A stretch of DNA of 36,446 nucleotides from assembly GCF_900110215.1 (NCBI RefSeq), contig NZ_FOCX01000032.1:1-36446 (forward strand), read 5' to 3'. Position numbers and translations under genes: made by a program. The notes below the pieces were generated by a model. It ran no database searches. It saw only the letters and a program-made list of their open reading frames with translations, and was not told the origin of the DNA. Below, piece after piece: positions 1-7,533 of the stretch (its first letter is position 1; each line of letters starts with the position of its first letter). Source of the DNA: Halorientalis persicus (GTDB lineage: Archaea > Halobacteriota > Halobacteria > Halobacteriales > Haloarculaceae).

Positions 1-292
1 ACAGCCAGTAGCGCTCGTCATTGAGTTGGATCACAGTTTCGTCAACCGCAACGTGATCCGGTTGGCGTCCGTCTTGGGGCTGTAGATCGGCCTTGTGAAC
101 CCAGTTATGAACGGTGGATCGTGCGCGGTGGACACCGAATACCTCAAGAAACGAAACAGTATTCGATAGCGATAGACCAGCCAGATGTAACTGAATACTG
201 AGTTTCATCAGCAGTCGCGGTGTCGCTTCTCGCTCCACAAACTCTAACTCGATCTGGTCTAAACAGCCGTTGAGGCGGTCGGTTTTTGGCAT
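1..292 (-). CDS. IS6-family transposase, N-terminal part (partial)
   Basis: The protein starts with ATG at 292 and runs off the left edge after about 97 residues, less than half of a usual haloarchaeal IS6 transposase. The visible part begins MPKTDRLNGCLDQIELEFVE. It contains a helix-turn-helix-like stretch (LAGLSLSNTVSFLEVFGVHR) that would bind the element ends, then HVAVDETVIQLNDERYW, which holds the first aspartate of the DDE catalytic triad. IS6 transposases move by replicative cointegrate formation. The rest of the active site lies outside the window, so it is unknown whether the copy is intact. Confidence 0.85.
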   Translation of the reverse strand, partial: MPKTDRLNGCLDQIELEFVEREATPRLLMKLSIQLHLAGLSLSNTVSFLEVFGVHRARSTVHNWVHKADLQPQDGRQPDHVAVDETVIQLNDERYWL

Positions 293-342
293 AGAGCACT
301 AAAAACCGCTCCCGCCTCACTTTTCAATCTTATCTGAACACC
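1..342 (-). mobile_element. Partial IS6-family insertion sequence
   Basis: This is the right-hand end of an insertion sequence cut by the window edge. It contains the start of an IS6-type transposase read leftward and a short non-coding end. I place the outer boundary near 342 because the reverse strand reads GGTGTTCAGATAAG from there, which looks like a terminal inverted repeat. The next eight bases (343-350) would be one copy of the target duplication. The opposite end is outside the window, so neither the repeat nor the duplication can be confirmed. Confidence 0.6.
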
Positions 343-478
343 GCCGTCTAGGGACCCATAGGATTTATCTACTCCGGTCAGAACGACGGCCGAAACAGCA
401 GGACGGAACTGCCTCGAGTGGCCGGTCCCGGGCGACAGCCGCAATAGAATTATCCGTTGGCCGCGCGAGGAGAGGGGT

Positions 479-1273
479 ATGCCAACATACAGCACGGTCG
501 AGTACGAACGCGACGGAGCGGCGGCCCACGTCCGCCTCGACCGGCCCGACGCTATGAACGCGCTGAACGAGACGCTACTCGGGGAGTTCGCGGACGCGCT
601 CGACAGGGCCGGCGCCGACGAGGACGTGCGAGTCGTCGTGGTCGCGGGCTACGGCGAGGCGTTCTCGGCGGGCTACGACATCGGCGCGAACGAGCCCGAA
701 CGGTCGGTGGACGACCGCATCCGCGACCAGCGAACCCACCTGGAGGCGATCTTCTCCGCGCGACTGCCCGTGATCGGGGCCGTCGACGGCCCGGCGCTGG
801 CCGGCGGGTGCAACCTCGCGCTGGCCTGTGACCTGACCTTCGCGACCGAGCGCTCGGAGTTCGGCTATCCGGATATGCACTTCGGCGAACCGCCGCCGAA
901 GTTCGTCCTGCCGTTCGTCGTCGACTCGCTGAAACACGCCCGGGAGTTGCTCTACACCGGCAAGACCGTCGACGCCGAGGAGGCCCAGCGGATGGGGCTG
1001 GTCAACCGCGTCGTCCCCGACGGCGACCTGGGCGCGGCCGTCGACGAGGAGATCGACCACATCCGCAAGACGCCCAGCGCCGCGGTCGCGCTGGTCAAAG
1101 ACATGGTCAACGACGTCCAGGAGACCCAGGGCTATCGGCGGTACGGTCGCCTCGACGAAGCGCTGGGGACGCTCACGATGGAGAGCGAGACGGCGACCCG
1201 GTTCCGCGAGATCCGGGACGAGGAGGGGCTGCAGGCCGCCCTGGAGTGGGTCCACGGGACCGACAAGCCGTGA
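479..1273 (+). CDS. Crotonase-fold (enoyl-CoA hydratase/isomerase family) protein with atypical active site
   Basis: This 264-residue protein has the length and motifs of the enoyl-CoA hydratase/isomerase family, which bind acyl-CoA thioesters. The CoA/oxyanion-hole elements are present: SAGYDI (63-68) and GPALAGGCN (104-112). In crotonase two glutamates do hydration (rat Glu144 and Glu164, twenty residues apart). Here the equivalent positions are Asn112 in AGGCNLA and Asp132 in FGYPDMHFG, also twenty apart. The fold is therefore sure, but classical hydratase activity is doubtful. Another crotonase reaction such as isomerisation, decarboxylation or thioester hydrolysis is possible. A purine-rich ribosome site (GGAGAGGGG) lies just before the ATG. 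No other fatty-acid gene is adjacent. Confidence 0.85.
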   Translation: MPTYSTVEYERDGAAAHVRLDRPDAMNALNETLLGEFADALDRAGADEDVRVVVVAGYGEAFSAGYDIGANEPERSVDDRIRDQRTHLEAIFSARLPVIGAVDGPALAGGCNLALACDLTFATERSEFGYPDMHFGEPPPKFVLPFVVDSLKHARELLYTGKTVDAEEAQRMGLVNRVVPDGDLGAAVDEEIDHIRKTPSAAVALVKDMVNDVQETQGYRRYGRLDEALGTLTMESETATRFREIRDEEGLQAALEWVHGTDKP

Positions 1274-1371
1274 TCGGCCACGCCGGACCGGACGCGGAGC
1301 CGGGACGGCACGGTCCAGCCAGCCGAACCGACCACCAATCTAATTATGACCACGATTGTCAGCATACAACC

Positions 1372-1554
1372 ATGCAGGATTTCGCTGGCTTCCAGCGGGA
1401 CTGTCTCGCGGCCATCGCTGGCCCGGACGGCCCGACGGGGCTGGAAGTCGAACGTGACCGCGATGGCTCCGACGAGGGGGAGATCGACCACGGCTGCCGG
1501 ACCCGCCGGGCTCGCGCCGGGTGGGACAGCGAACACGTCGAACACAACGGGTAG
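1372..1554 (+). pseudogene. Remnant of a PadR-like winged-helix regulator
   Basis: The 60-codon frame begins MQDFAGFQRDCLAAIAGPDG, close to the first helix of haloarchaeal PadR-type regulators (typically DLTGFQRDLLYVIAG). A little later it has GEIDHG, matching the EINHGRLYPNLD region just before the recognition wing. After that the resemblance ends and the sequence becomes arginine-rich and unlike the family, stopping at 1554 where a full PadR domain would continue for tens of residues. A TATA-like TAATTATG lies at 1341. I read it as a truncated, decayed regulator. A short genuine protein cannot be excluded. Confidence 0.4.
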
Positions 1555-1559
1555 TTCAC

Positions 1560-1709
1560 ATGGAATACGTCCAGTCATCGAGCGGAAAGTGGCACAAGAC
1601 CGACTGTCAGTACTCGCCGGACGACGGAGACCGGGAGGACGAGACCGAACACTTGCCGATCGACGCCGACCGGTGTCAACACTGCATCGAGTCCTTCGAG
1701 TTCTCGTAG
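1560..1709 (+). CDS. Small zinc-finger-like protein
   Basis: This is a 49-residue protein starting MEYVQSSSGKWHKTDCQYSP and ending RCQHCIESFEFS. One His (in WHKTDC), one Cys a few residues later and a C-terminal CQHC pair form a plausible single zinc site (H-x3-C ... C-x2-C). The middle is acidic, as expected for a halophile. Such one-domain zinc microproteins are common in haloarchaea and mostly uncharacterised. Some bind nucleic acid or a partner protein, but nothing here says which. The ATG at 1560 is preferred over an upstream in-frame start because similarity to the zinc motif begins there. It follows the PadR remnant by 5 bases. Confidence 0.6.
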   Translation: MEYVQSSSGKWHKTDCQYSPDDGDREDETEHLPIDADRCQHCIESFEFS

Positions 1710-1782
1710 CCCGGTCGGAGAACCGACAGTCGGCTGTCTCGTAGGGCTGTCATACTGATACCTTCAGCCCCCCAGCAGTGTC

Positions 1783-2022
1783 ATGGACACCATCCAACTG
1801 TTCGTGGGGGTCCCCGGTTGACCGGAACCACTCGTCATCCTCGGCATCGCCGTGTTGCTGTTCGGTGCGAACAAACTGCCCGCCCTGGCGCGGTCTTCGG
1901 GACAGGCACTCGGCGAGTTCAAGAAGGGACGCCAGGAAATCGAAGACGAACTCCGCGACGCCGCAAAGGCCGAGGAGACAACCGACGACGTGTCCGAGAC
2001 GACGGCGGACGGGACGGAGTGA
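1783..2022 (+). pseudogene. tatA: tatA (Sec-independent translocase subunit) with in-frame TGA
   Basis: Read through one stop, this frame encodes a complete 79-residue TatA/E protein: a short outer segment (MDTIQLFVGVPG), one membrane helix (PLVILGIAVLLFG), the hinge and amphipathic helix (ANKLPALARSSGQALGEFKK) and an acidic charged tail. TatA forms the pore of the twin-arginine pathway that exports folded proteins. Codon 13 (1819-1821) is TGA where relatives usually have a second glycine (PGGPE); one G-to-T change from GGA explains it. The rest of the frame is undamaged. Either this is a very young pseudogene or there is a base error. No alternative start would keep the membrane helix. No tatC is nearby. 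Confidence 0.8.
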
Positions 2023-2159
2023 TGTGTCCGGATGCCGGGATTGCAGGGCGTCGACCGCCGGGGATGGCTCCTGGCGCGCCGCGACGCAACGCGGTCGTGT
2101 TGCTCGTCTACCTGCTCGTCCTCTCGTTGGCGGTGAGCGTTCTTTTGCAGTTGCTCTGA
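2022..2159 (+). CDS. Small single-span membrane protein
   Basis: The ATG overlaps the tatA stop by one base (TGATG), suggesting translational coupling. From that start the product has 45 residues. A second in-frame ATG at 2064 would give 31. The C-terminal two thirds, AVVLLVYLLVLSLAVSVLL, is one membrane helix, preceded by arginines that would keep the N terminus in the cytoplasm. I do not recognise a family. Position directly behind tatA hints at a role in, or chance co-transcription with, the Tat system; that is inference only. Confidence 0.45.
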   Translation: MCPDAGIAGRRPPGMAPGAPRRNAVVLLVYLLVLSLAVSVLLQLL

Positions 2160-2165
2160 GAGCGG

Positions 2166-3134
2166 CTACCGCAGGCGTCGACGCAGTCTCTCGTACAGTT
2201 CGGCCAGTCCGACAGTGCTGACCGCGGAGACGAAGGCGACGGTGCCGAGTTTGCCGCCGGCACCGACGAAGGCCGGCGAGACGAACACGAACACCAGGCC
2301 ACAGAGAACGCCGGCGACCGCGACCTGTCGCTCGTCGGCAAGTCGCTCCGTCGAGGACATCCCGACGAAGGAAGCACAGAACGCGACGGTCGCGAGCGTC
2401 GCTCCCGCGGCGGGCAGGAGCGCGGGGAACGCGAGCCCAGCGACCAGTCCGACCGCCGCGGAGCCGACGACGGCCCCGAGACCGAGCCGGACGCTCAGGA
2501 GGACGGTGACGACCGCACCGACGACCGCGACGGCGACGATTTCCGGGGCCATCGTCCACGGGAGCGCGGTCCCGCTGGCGTACTCGAAGCCGGTCAGCGC
2601 GACCGTCGTGGCACAGCCAAAGAGTGCGAGCGTGCCGAGTTTGCCGCCGACGCCGCCGAAGGCGTCGCGGGCCGCGACGAACGCGAGGCCGGAGACACCC
2701 GCCGCGAGCGCGAGGGGGGCGACGCCCGGGAACACCGCCGGGGAGGCCATTCCCACGAAGGAACCGCAGTAGGCCGCAACGTCACCGTCCGTGGGGGCGA
2801 GGCCAGCAGCGAGGCCGACCGCCGCCGAGCCGACGACCGGTCCGAGACCGGCGTGGACGCTCAGGAGGTAGGCGGCGATCGCGCCGGCGACCACGGCGGC
2901 GGCGTCGCGAGCGTCACGGCGGTCGAACCCCGAGGCCGTCGAGGCGTCGAGGGCCCGCTCGCGTTCGGTGACGGCGGCTAACCCGCCGACGAGGACGACC
3001 CCGCCACCCAGCGTGGCACGCCCGGTCGTGAGCGCGGGCGGCGCGACGAACGCGCCGGCCAGCAGGGCCAGCGGCGTCACGACGAGCGCGACGTAGCCAG
3101 CGTACTGCGCCGTCCGGGACACACCACCGCTCAC
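2166..3134 (-). CDS. Internally duplicated integral membrane protein downstream of ECF transporter genes
   Basis: This is a 322-residue, very hydrophobic Ala/Gly/Val-rich protein with about nine or ten membrane segments. The start is GTG at 3134. Two halves are homologous: GLGPVVGSAAVGLAAGL (97-112) matches GLGAVVGSAAVGLVAGL (219-234), SFVGM recurs at 125 and 255, and GGKLGT recurs at 163 and 293. This indicates a direct duplication of a unit of roughly 125 residues. Each unit carries the paired signatures SFVGM and (V/A)GGKLGT, which may line a substrate path. It lies 36 bases after ecfT on the same strand and is probably the last gene of that operon. I do not recognise the family. It could be an added transport component or an unrelated permease. 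Confidence 0.65.
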   Translation of the reverse strand: MSGGVSRTAQYAGYVALVVTPLALLAGAFVAPPALTTGRATLGGGVVLVGGLAAVTERERALDASTASGFDRRDARDAAAVVAGAIAAYLLSVHAGLGPVVGSAAVGLAAGLAPTDGDVAAYCGSFVGMASPAVFPGVAPLALAAGVSGLAFVAARDAFGGVGGKLGTLALFGCATTVALTGFEYASGTALPWTMAPEIVAVAVVGAVVTVLLSVRLGLGAVVGSAAVGLVAGLAFPALLPAAGATLATVAFCASFVGMSSTERLADERQVAVAGVLCGLVFVFVSPAFVGAGGKLGTVAFVSAVSTVGLAELYERLRRRLR

Positions 3135-3170
3135 CGGTGAACGCTCCTGAACATTGCGATTTGACCGCAG

Positions 3171-3875
3171 TCACAGCAACGGCGACACCGCGAGCGCCAG
3201 CGCCAGCACGAGGACGGGCGCGTCCCGGCGGGAGAGTGCGAGTCGCGGCAGTGTCGGGTTCCAGGCGACACAGCGGGCCTGGAGGGCGAGGGCGAGGGCG
3301 TCGGCACGGGCGTCGACCCGGCGGAGGCCCGCGGTAGTGACGATGCGGATGCGCTCGGCGAGCGACCGGTCTGTCCCGAGGCGAGCCTGCATCGCCGCCC
3401 GCGCACGTCGCAGGTCCGCGACCAGCACCGGCAGGAACCGGAAGACGACGGCGACGCCGAGGCCGAGAAAGCGGCCCGGCCGGCCGGGGACGAGCCACTG
3501 GATCGCCGCCCGCGAGTCCCGGGCGGACGTGGTGTAGACGTACGCGGCGCTGACCAGCAGGAGGAGGACGACGCGATAGCTCGCCAGCGCCGGGAACCGC
3601 GCCTGCGCGAGCGAGAACCAGGGCGGCCCCAGCACCAGTCCCTCGAGGAGTGGCGCCGCCAGCAGGATGGGAGCGGCAAAGCGAAAGTCGTACGCCGCCG
3701 CGAGCGGGGAGCGCCGGGCCGCCGCGAGTGCGGCCAGCGCCAGGGCCGACAGGATCGCGAGGCCTCGGGGCGTCGTGTACGCGAACGCGGCAACGGCAAA
3801 GCCCGCCTGGAAGGCGAGTTTCGTCCGCGGGTCCAGCGCGTGGGCGAACGTCGTCCCCGGCTCGTAGCTCAGCAT
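3171..3875 (-). CDS. ECF transporter transmembrane component (EcfT/BioN)
   Basis: This 234-residue membrane protein is the scaffold that couples the ATPase to the substrate-binding subunit in energy-coupling-factor importers. It begins with the family's typical N terminus (PGTTFAHALDPRTKL). Its cytoplasmic part holds two Ala-Arg coupling motifs, MQARLG and LQARCV, which dock on the ATPase in known EcfT proteins. In most relatives the motif is Ala-Arg-Gly; here Leu and Cys replace the third residue. The start overlaps the end of the ATPase gene by 7 bases, so the two are translationally coupled. With the BioY-like gene upstream, biotin is the likely cargo. Confidence 0.85.
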   Translation of the reverse strand: MLSYEPGTTFAHALDPRTKLAFQAGFAVAAFAYTTPRGLAILSALALAALAAARRSPLAAAYDFRFAAPILLAAPLLEGLVLGPPWFSLAQARFPALASYRVVLLLLVSAAYVYTTSARDSRAAIQWLVPGRPGRFLGLGVAVVFRFLPVLVADLRRARAAMQARLGTDRSLAERIRIVTTAGLRRVDARADALALALQARCVAWNPTLPRLALSRRDAPVLVLALALAVSPLL

Positions 3876-4567
3876 GGGCGCACGTCGAACGCTTCGAGCC
3901 GGTCCCGGACAGCGTCGGGGTCGCCGTCGAGAGCCACCCGACCGTCCGAGATGACGACGATTCGGTCGGCCAGTTCGGCCACGTCCCGCAGGTCGTGGGT
4001 GACGAGGACGATACCGGTGCCGTCCTCGTGGAGCGCTTCGAGGCGGTCACAGACGGCCCGACGGGCCGGCAGGTCGAGACTGGCGAGCGGTTCGTCCAGC
4101 ACCAGATGTGCGGGGGCCATCGCGAGCGCGCCGGCGATAGCGACCCGGGCCTGCTCGCCCCCCGAGAGTCGGTCGATCCGTTCCTCGCCCCGGCCGGCCA
4201 TCCCGACCGTCTCCAGGGCGGCCTCGACCCGGCGGTCGATCTCGTCGTGGGCGAGCCCGAGGTTCTCGGGGCCGAACGCCACGTCCGCGCGGACGGTCGC
4301 CGCGACGAACTGGTCGCGGGGGTCTTGGAACACCATCCCGACGGCGGTGCGGGCGGCGACGAGATCCTCCTGCACCGGCTGACCGTCGACCAGCACCGCG
4401 CCGCTGTCGGGGTCTTCGAGGCCGTTGAACTGCCGGACCAGCGTGGTCTTGCCGGCTCCGTTCGGCCCGACCAGCAGGACGAACTCGCCGTCCGCGATGG
4501 TGAGGTCGAGGCCGTCGAGGACACGGGTTTCGCCTCGGCTGGCGACCAGATCGCGGGTCTCGATCAT
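3869..4567 (-). CDS. ECF transporter ATPase (EcfA/BioM)
   Basis: This 232-residue ABC ATPase powers vitamin uptake. All motifs are visible: Walker A GPNGAGKTT (34-42), Q-loop with the ECF-type FQDPRDQFVAATV, signature LSGGEQARVAIAGAL, Walker B HLVLDEPLASLD and the switch histidine in VTHD. A single ATPase with one T and one S component is the arrangement of dedicated (group I) biotin systems, where the ATPase works as a homodimer. The start shares ATGA with the upstream gene's stop. The similar CbiO proteins for cobalt or nickel are the main alternative, but the partner gene argues for biotin. Confidence 0.9.
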   Translation of the reverse strand: MIETRDLVASRGETRVLDGLDLTIADGEFVLLVGPNGAGKTTLVRQFNGLEDPDSGAVLVDGQPVQEDLVAARTAVGMVFQDPRDQFVAATVRADVAFGPENLGLAHDEIDRRVEAALETVGMAGRGEERIDRLSGGEQARVAIAGALAMAPAHLVLDEPLASLDLPARRAVCDRLEALHEDGTGIVLVTHDLRDVAELADRIVVISDGRVALDGDPDAVRDRLEAFDVRPC

Positions 4568-5145
4568 TCGGCGACGAACGCGTCGCTGCGAACGATGCCG
4601 ACGGCGGCGGCGATCTTGAACGCCTCGGCGGGGATGAACGCGGCCGCGCCGGCCACGAACGCCGCGACCGGCCCGAGACCGAGGACGAGCATCAGGCCCA
4701 CGACACCCATGGCGTAGACGACGGCCGTGCCGGCGACCATCGACCCGACGAGCCGGACGAGGCCGGCATCGCGGGGGTCACCGACCGAGAGCCCGCCGTG
4801 GACGAGCGCGCCGACGACGAACGCGGCGACGGGGTACGACCAGAGGTAGCCCGCCGTCCGGCCGAAGAGCGGGCCCAGGCCGGCACTCACACCGCTGAAC
4901 ACGGGCGCACCGAGTGCGCCGGCGGTGAGGTACAGCACCATGGACACGCCGCCCCAGACCGGGCCGAGGAAGATGCCAGCGAGGAAGACCGCGAGTACCT
5001 GCAGTGTGACCGGTGCGGGCGAGATCGGGTTCGGGAAGCTGACGTAGGCGAACGCGCCCATCAGCGCCGCGAACAGGGCGACCCGCCCGAGGTTCTCGAC
5101 GACCGCCGCGTCGACCAGCTCGACGTCCTCCGTATCGGCGCTCAT
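4564..5145 (-). CDS. bioY: Biotin transporter substrate-binding protein BioY
   Basis: This 193-residue membrane protein is the S component that binds biotin. The region FPNPISPAPVTLQVLAVFLA followed by GPVWGGVSMVLYLTAGALG is typical of BioY: the P-V-P/T-L-Q element and the first helices form the vitamin pocket. Five to six membrane helices are seen. I choose the ATG at 5145 over an upstream in-frame start because the upstream part is basic and unlike the family. It is the first gene of an operon read leftward (bioY, ATPase, EcfT, then the duplicated membrane protein), with 4- and 7-base overlaps. Haloarchaea often import biotin rather than make it. Confidence 0.9.
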   Translation of the reverse strand: MSADTEDVELVDAAVVENLGRVALFAALMGAFAYVSFPNPISPAPVTLQVLAVFLAGIFLGPVWGGVSMVLYLTAGALGAPVFSGVSAGLGPLFGRTAGYLWSYPVAAFVVGALVHGGLSVGDPRDAGLVRLVGSMVAGTAVVYAMGVVGLMLVLGLGPVAAFVAGAAAFIPAEAFKIAAAVGIVRSDAFVAE

Positions 5146-5354
5146 AGCCGCCCCTCCGTGCGTGACCGGTTCCGTGTCATTTCGTCTCTTTCGCCAGTCT
5201 ACCACATTGAACACTTCGGTTGACGGGTCGGGGAGTGTCGGTTGGCCGTCGGGCCGTCCACGGACCCCTCTCACCGTTCGTCAACGTCTCTCGTTGTACG
5301 GGTCATAGCAGTCGTTTTTCGCGTTCGGCACCCCGCGTCGAGTACCCCCACACC

Positions 5355-6188
5355 ATGGTTTCAGGAAGGTCGCGGCGAGACGACGGCCGGGGAGACGACT
5401 CGGCGGGGGCCGCCCCCACGCGCCGGCGACTGCTCGGCGCAGTCGGGTCCGGGGCGCTCGCCGGGCTGGGTGGCTGTGTCGATCGCGTCCTCGGCCAGTC
5501 GTCGACCGACACCGACCGCACGATCCGGGAGTCGGTCACCGTTCGGATCGACGGCGAATCGGCGACCGTCCGGTACGGGATTCCGGCGGCGGCCTACCGG
5601 ACGGCGCGTGACCGGGACGCCGCGGTGCCCACCGCCACCGCCGCGGCGCGGACGGCCGAGTTCCTCGACGATCTCGCGGCCCGTCTGCTGGATCGGGCCG
5701 GCTCGCGGGCCGCCGGCGTCCGCGCGGCCCAGTCGCTGACCGCGTCGCTGCCCTACGCCACCGACGCGGCCTCGACTGGACACCAGGAGTACATCCGCCA
5801 CCCCGCCGAGACGCTGGTCGACGGGGAGGGCGACTGCGATGACAAGGCGGTCCTCCTGTCGGCACTGCTCTCGCGCCCGGCGTTGGACTGTCGGACGGGG
5901 CTGGTGATGCCCCGGGGCCACTGCGCGACGCTCGTGGCGCGGGACGATCTGCCGGCCGGGCTGGTCGCGTCCGCACCGCTTTCGATCACGCTCGACGGGA
6001 CCGAGTTCGTCTACCTCGAAGCCGTCGGGCGCGTGTGGCCCGGAGACTGGGCGAAAGACTACGGCGAGCGGCCGCTGCTGGCCGCCTACCGCGACCGATG
6101 GCACGTCCTCGACGGCGGCGCGATGCTGGACGCGGCCGCGGCGGCGCTGGACCGCGGGACACCCGGGATCGTGACCCGCTATCTCTGA
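5355..6188 (+). CDS. Tat-exported lipoprotein with transglutaminase-like domain
   Basis: This is a 277-residue protein. The N terminus has a twin-arginine signal (PTRRRLLGAVGSGALAGLGG) ending in a lipobox with Cys41, so it should leave the cell folded and be lipid-anchored. The mature part holds a transglutaminase/cysteine-protease-like core: GEGDCDDKAVLLSALL with Cys161 as nucleophile, and PRGHCATLV with His189. The acidic third member may lie in the FVYLEAVG strand. Such domains cleave or crosslink amide bonds, or serve as non-catalytic folds. The natural substrate is unknown. The ATG at 5355 places the twin arginines about 22 residues in; the frame is open further upstream but without similarity. 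Confidence 0.75.
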   Translation: MVSGRSRRDDGRGDDSAGAAPTRRRLLGAVGSGALAGLGGCVDRVLGQSSTDTDRTIRESVTVRIDGESATVRYGIPAAAYRTARDRDAAVPTATAAARTAEFLDDLAARLLDRAGSRAAGVRAAQSLTASLPYATDAASTGHQEYIRHPAETLVDGEGDCDDKAVLLSALLSRPALDCRTGLVMPRGHCATLVARDDLPAGLVASAPLSITLDGTEFVYLEAVGRVWPGDWAKDYGERPLLAAYRDRWHVLDGGAMLDAAAAALDRGTPGIVTRYL

Positions 6189-6200
6189 ACCACAGCCCCC

Positions 6201-7148
6201 ATGTCCCTCGGGCCCGCAACGCGGACAGTGACGGCGGACCACGAGAACGCCGGGTATCGGCGGCTGTTCGACGGCGACGGGCTGACCTTCGGGACCGGCT
6301 TTCCCCTCACGGACAACCGGGAGTCCCGCCCGCCGGTCGATCGGGAACTCGAACTGGCGGCCCACGCCGAATCGGTCGGCTTCGACGGGCTGTGGGCGCG
6401 GGACGTGCCGCTGTACTGGCCCCGCTTTGGCGACGCAGGCCAGACCTTCGACGTGTGGCCGTGGCTGAGTCAGGTCGCCGCCCGGACCGACGACATCGCG
6501 CTCGGCACCGCCAGCGTCGTCCTCCCGCTTCGGCACCCGCTGAACGTCGCGAAAAGCGCCGCCACGGTCGACCGGCTCTCCGAGGGGCGGCTCGTCCTCG
6601 GGATCGCCACCGGCGACCGCGACCCCGAGTTCGACGCCTTCGGCGTGGACCGCGAGGACCGGGGCGCACGCTTCCGGGAGGCCGTCGACCTCATGCGGAC
6701 CGTCTGGCGCGAGGACTTTCCGGAGGCCGAGGGTCGCTGGGGCGAACTCGACGGCGGCCTCGATCTCGTGCCGGAGCCGACCACGGGAACCGTGCCACTC
6801 CTGCCGACGGGGCACGCCCGCCAGGAGGTCGAGTGGATCGCCGAGCACGGCGACGGCTGGCTGTTCTACCACCTGCCCGAATCGACGCTGGAGACCTACC
6901 TCGACGACTGGCGGGCCGCCGCTGGCGAGAAACCGTACGCGATGGCGGTCCAGACGGAACTGGCCGACGATCCCGAGGCGGGCCCCGAACACGTCCACCA
7001 GGGGTACCGTGCGGGGACGGCGTGGTTCCGGGAGTACTTCCGGCGGCTGGAGGAACTGGGCGTGGATCACGTGCTCGTGTCGCCGGCGGGTGAGAACCCG
7101 GAGGCCGACCTCCGGCGGTTCGCCGAGGACGTGATCGACCGACTCTGA
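6201..7148 (+). CDS. Luciferase-like (LLM class) flavin-dependent oxidoreductase
   Basis: This 315-residue protein has the bacterial-luciferase TIM-barrel pattern: an early GLTFGTGFPL strand, AESVGFDGLWARDV, then LGTASVVLPLRHPLNVAKSA and RLVLGIATGDRDPEF. The family uses FMN or F420 to oxidise or reduce small molecules, and haloarchaea have both cofactors. The order and lengths fit a subgroup of uncharacterised LLM oxidoreductases rather than alkanal monooxygenase itself. It starts 12 bases after the lipoprotein gene and is probably co-transcribed with it. No neighbour reveals a substrate. Confidence 0.85.
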   Translation: MSLGPATRTVTADHENAGYRRLFDGDGLTFGTGFPLTDNRESRPPVDRELELAAHAESVGFDGLWARDVPLYWPRFGDAGQTFDVWPWLSQVAARTDDIALGTASVVLPLRHPLNVAKSAATVDRLSEGRLVLGIATGDRDPEFDAFGVDREDRGARFREAVDLMRTVWREDFPEAEGRWGELDGGLDLVPEPTTGTVPLLPTGHARQEVEWIAEHGDGWLFYHLPESTLETYLDDWRAAAGEKPYAMAVQTELADDPEAGPEHVHQGYRAGTAWFREYFRRLEELGVDHVLVSPAGENPEADLRRFAEDVIDRL

Positions 7149-7451
7149 CTACTCGCGCTCAGTCTCGATCTCGGTCACGTCGTAGACGCCGGCGGTGTCG
7201 GTCTTCTCGACGGTCGCCGTGATGATCTGGCCTTCTTCGACCCCGTCGTCGGCGATCAACGTCACGGGTTCGAGCGTCGAGCGCGCGAGGATCAGCTTCA
7301 GGCGCTGGAAGATGGAGGGCGACCCGCCCTTCCAACAGACCAGCAGGTAGCGCGACTCGGCCAGGCCCCGAACGTCGTCGTCGAGGTCGTAGTCGTCCAG
7401 TTCGGCGGGACTGACGACGTGGAGGACCTCCCCCCGGAGGCGTTCGCCCAT
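7149..7451 (-). CDS. Conserved haloarchaeal hypothetical protein
   Basis: This is a 100-residue soluble protein starting MGERLRGEVLHVVSPAELDD. It is rich in beta-strand pattern: RGEVLHVV, YLLVCWKG, LEPVTLIADD, GQIITATVEKT and GVYDVTEIETE. I do not recognise a named family. The alternation suggests a small beta-barrel, but this is a guess. It converges on the luciferase-like gene (7 bases or fewer from its stop) and is divergent from the coiled-coil protein at 7534, leaving 82 bases for two promoters. The ATG at 7451 is preferred because the upstream in-frame extension is basic and antisense to the neighbouring gene. Confidence 0.6.
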   Translation of the reverse strand: MGERLRGEVLHVVSPAELDDYDLDDDVRGLAESRYLLVCWKGGSPSIFQRLKLILARSTLEPVTLIADDGVEEGQIITATVEKTDTAGVYDVTEIETERE

Positions 7452-7533
7452 ACCGGGCGGAGGAACTCGACGGAAATGGACCTTCCCCTCCGGCGTGGGA
7501 AACTGACTTCGGCCGGGAGGCGAATGGGTGGAC

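Noticed and set aside
1819-1821. TGA in tatA as a selenocysteine codon
   Set aside because: Haloarchaea are not known to use selenocysteine, relatives have glycine at this place, and no stem-loop for recoding is evident.
3131-3140. Palindrome TCACCGGTGA over the GTG start of the duplicated membrane protein
   Set aside because: Ten-bp GC-rich palindromes occur often by chance in this genome, and the position inside an operon gives no reason for an operator.
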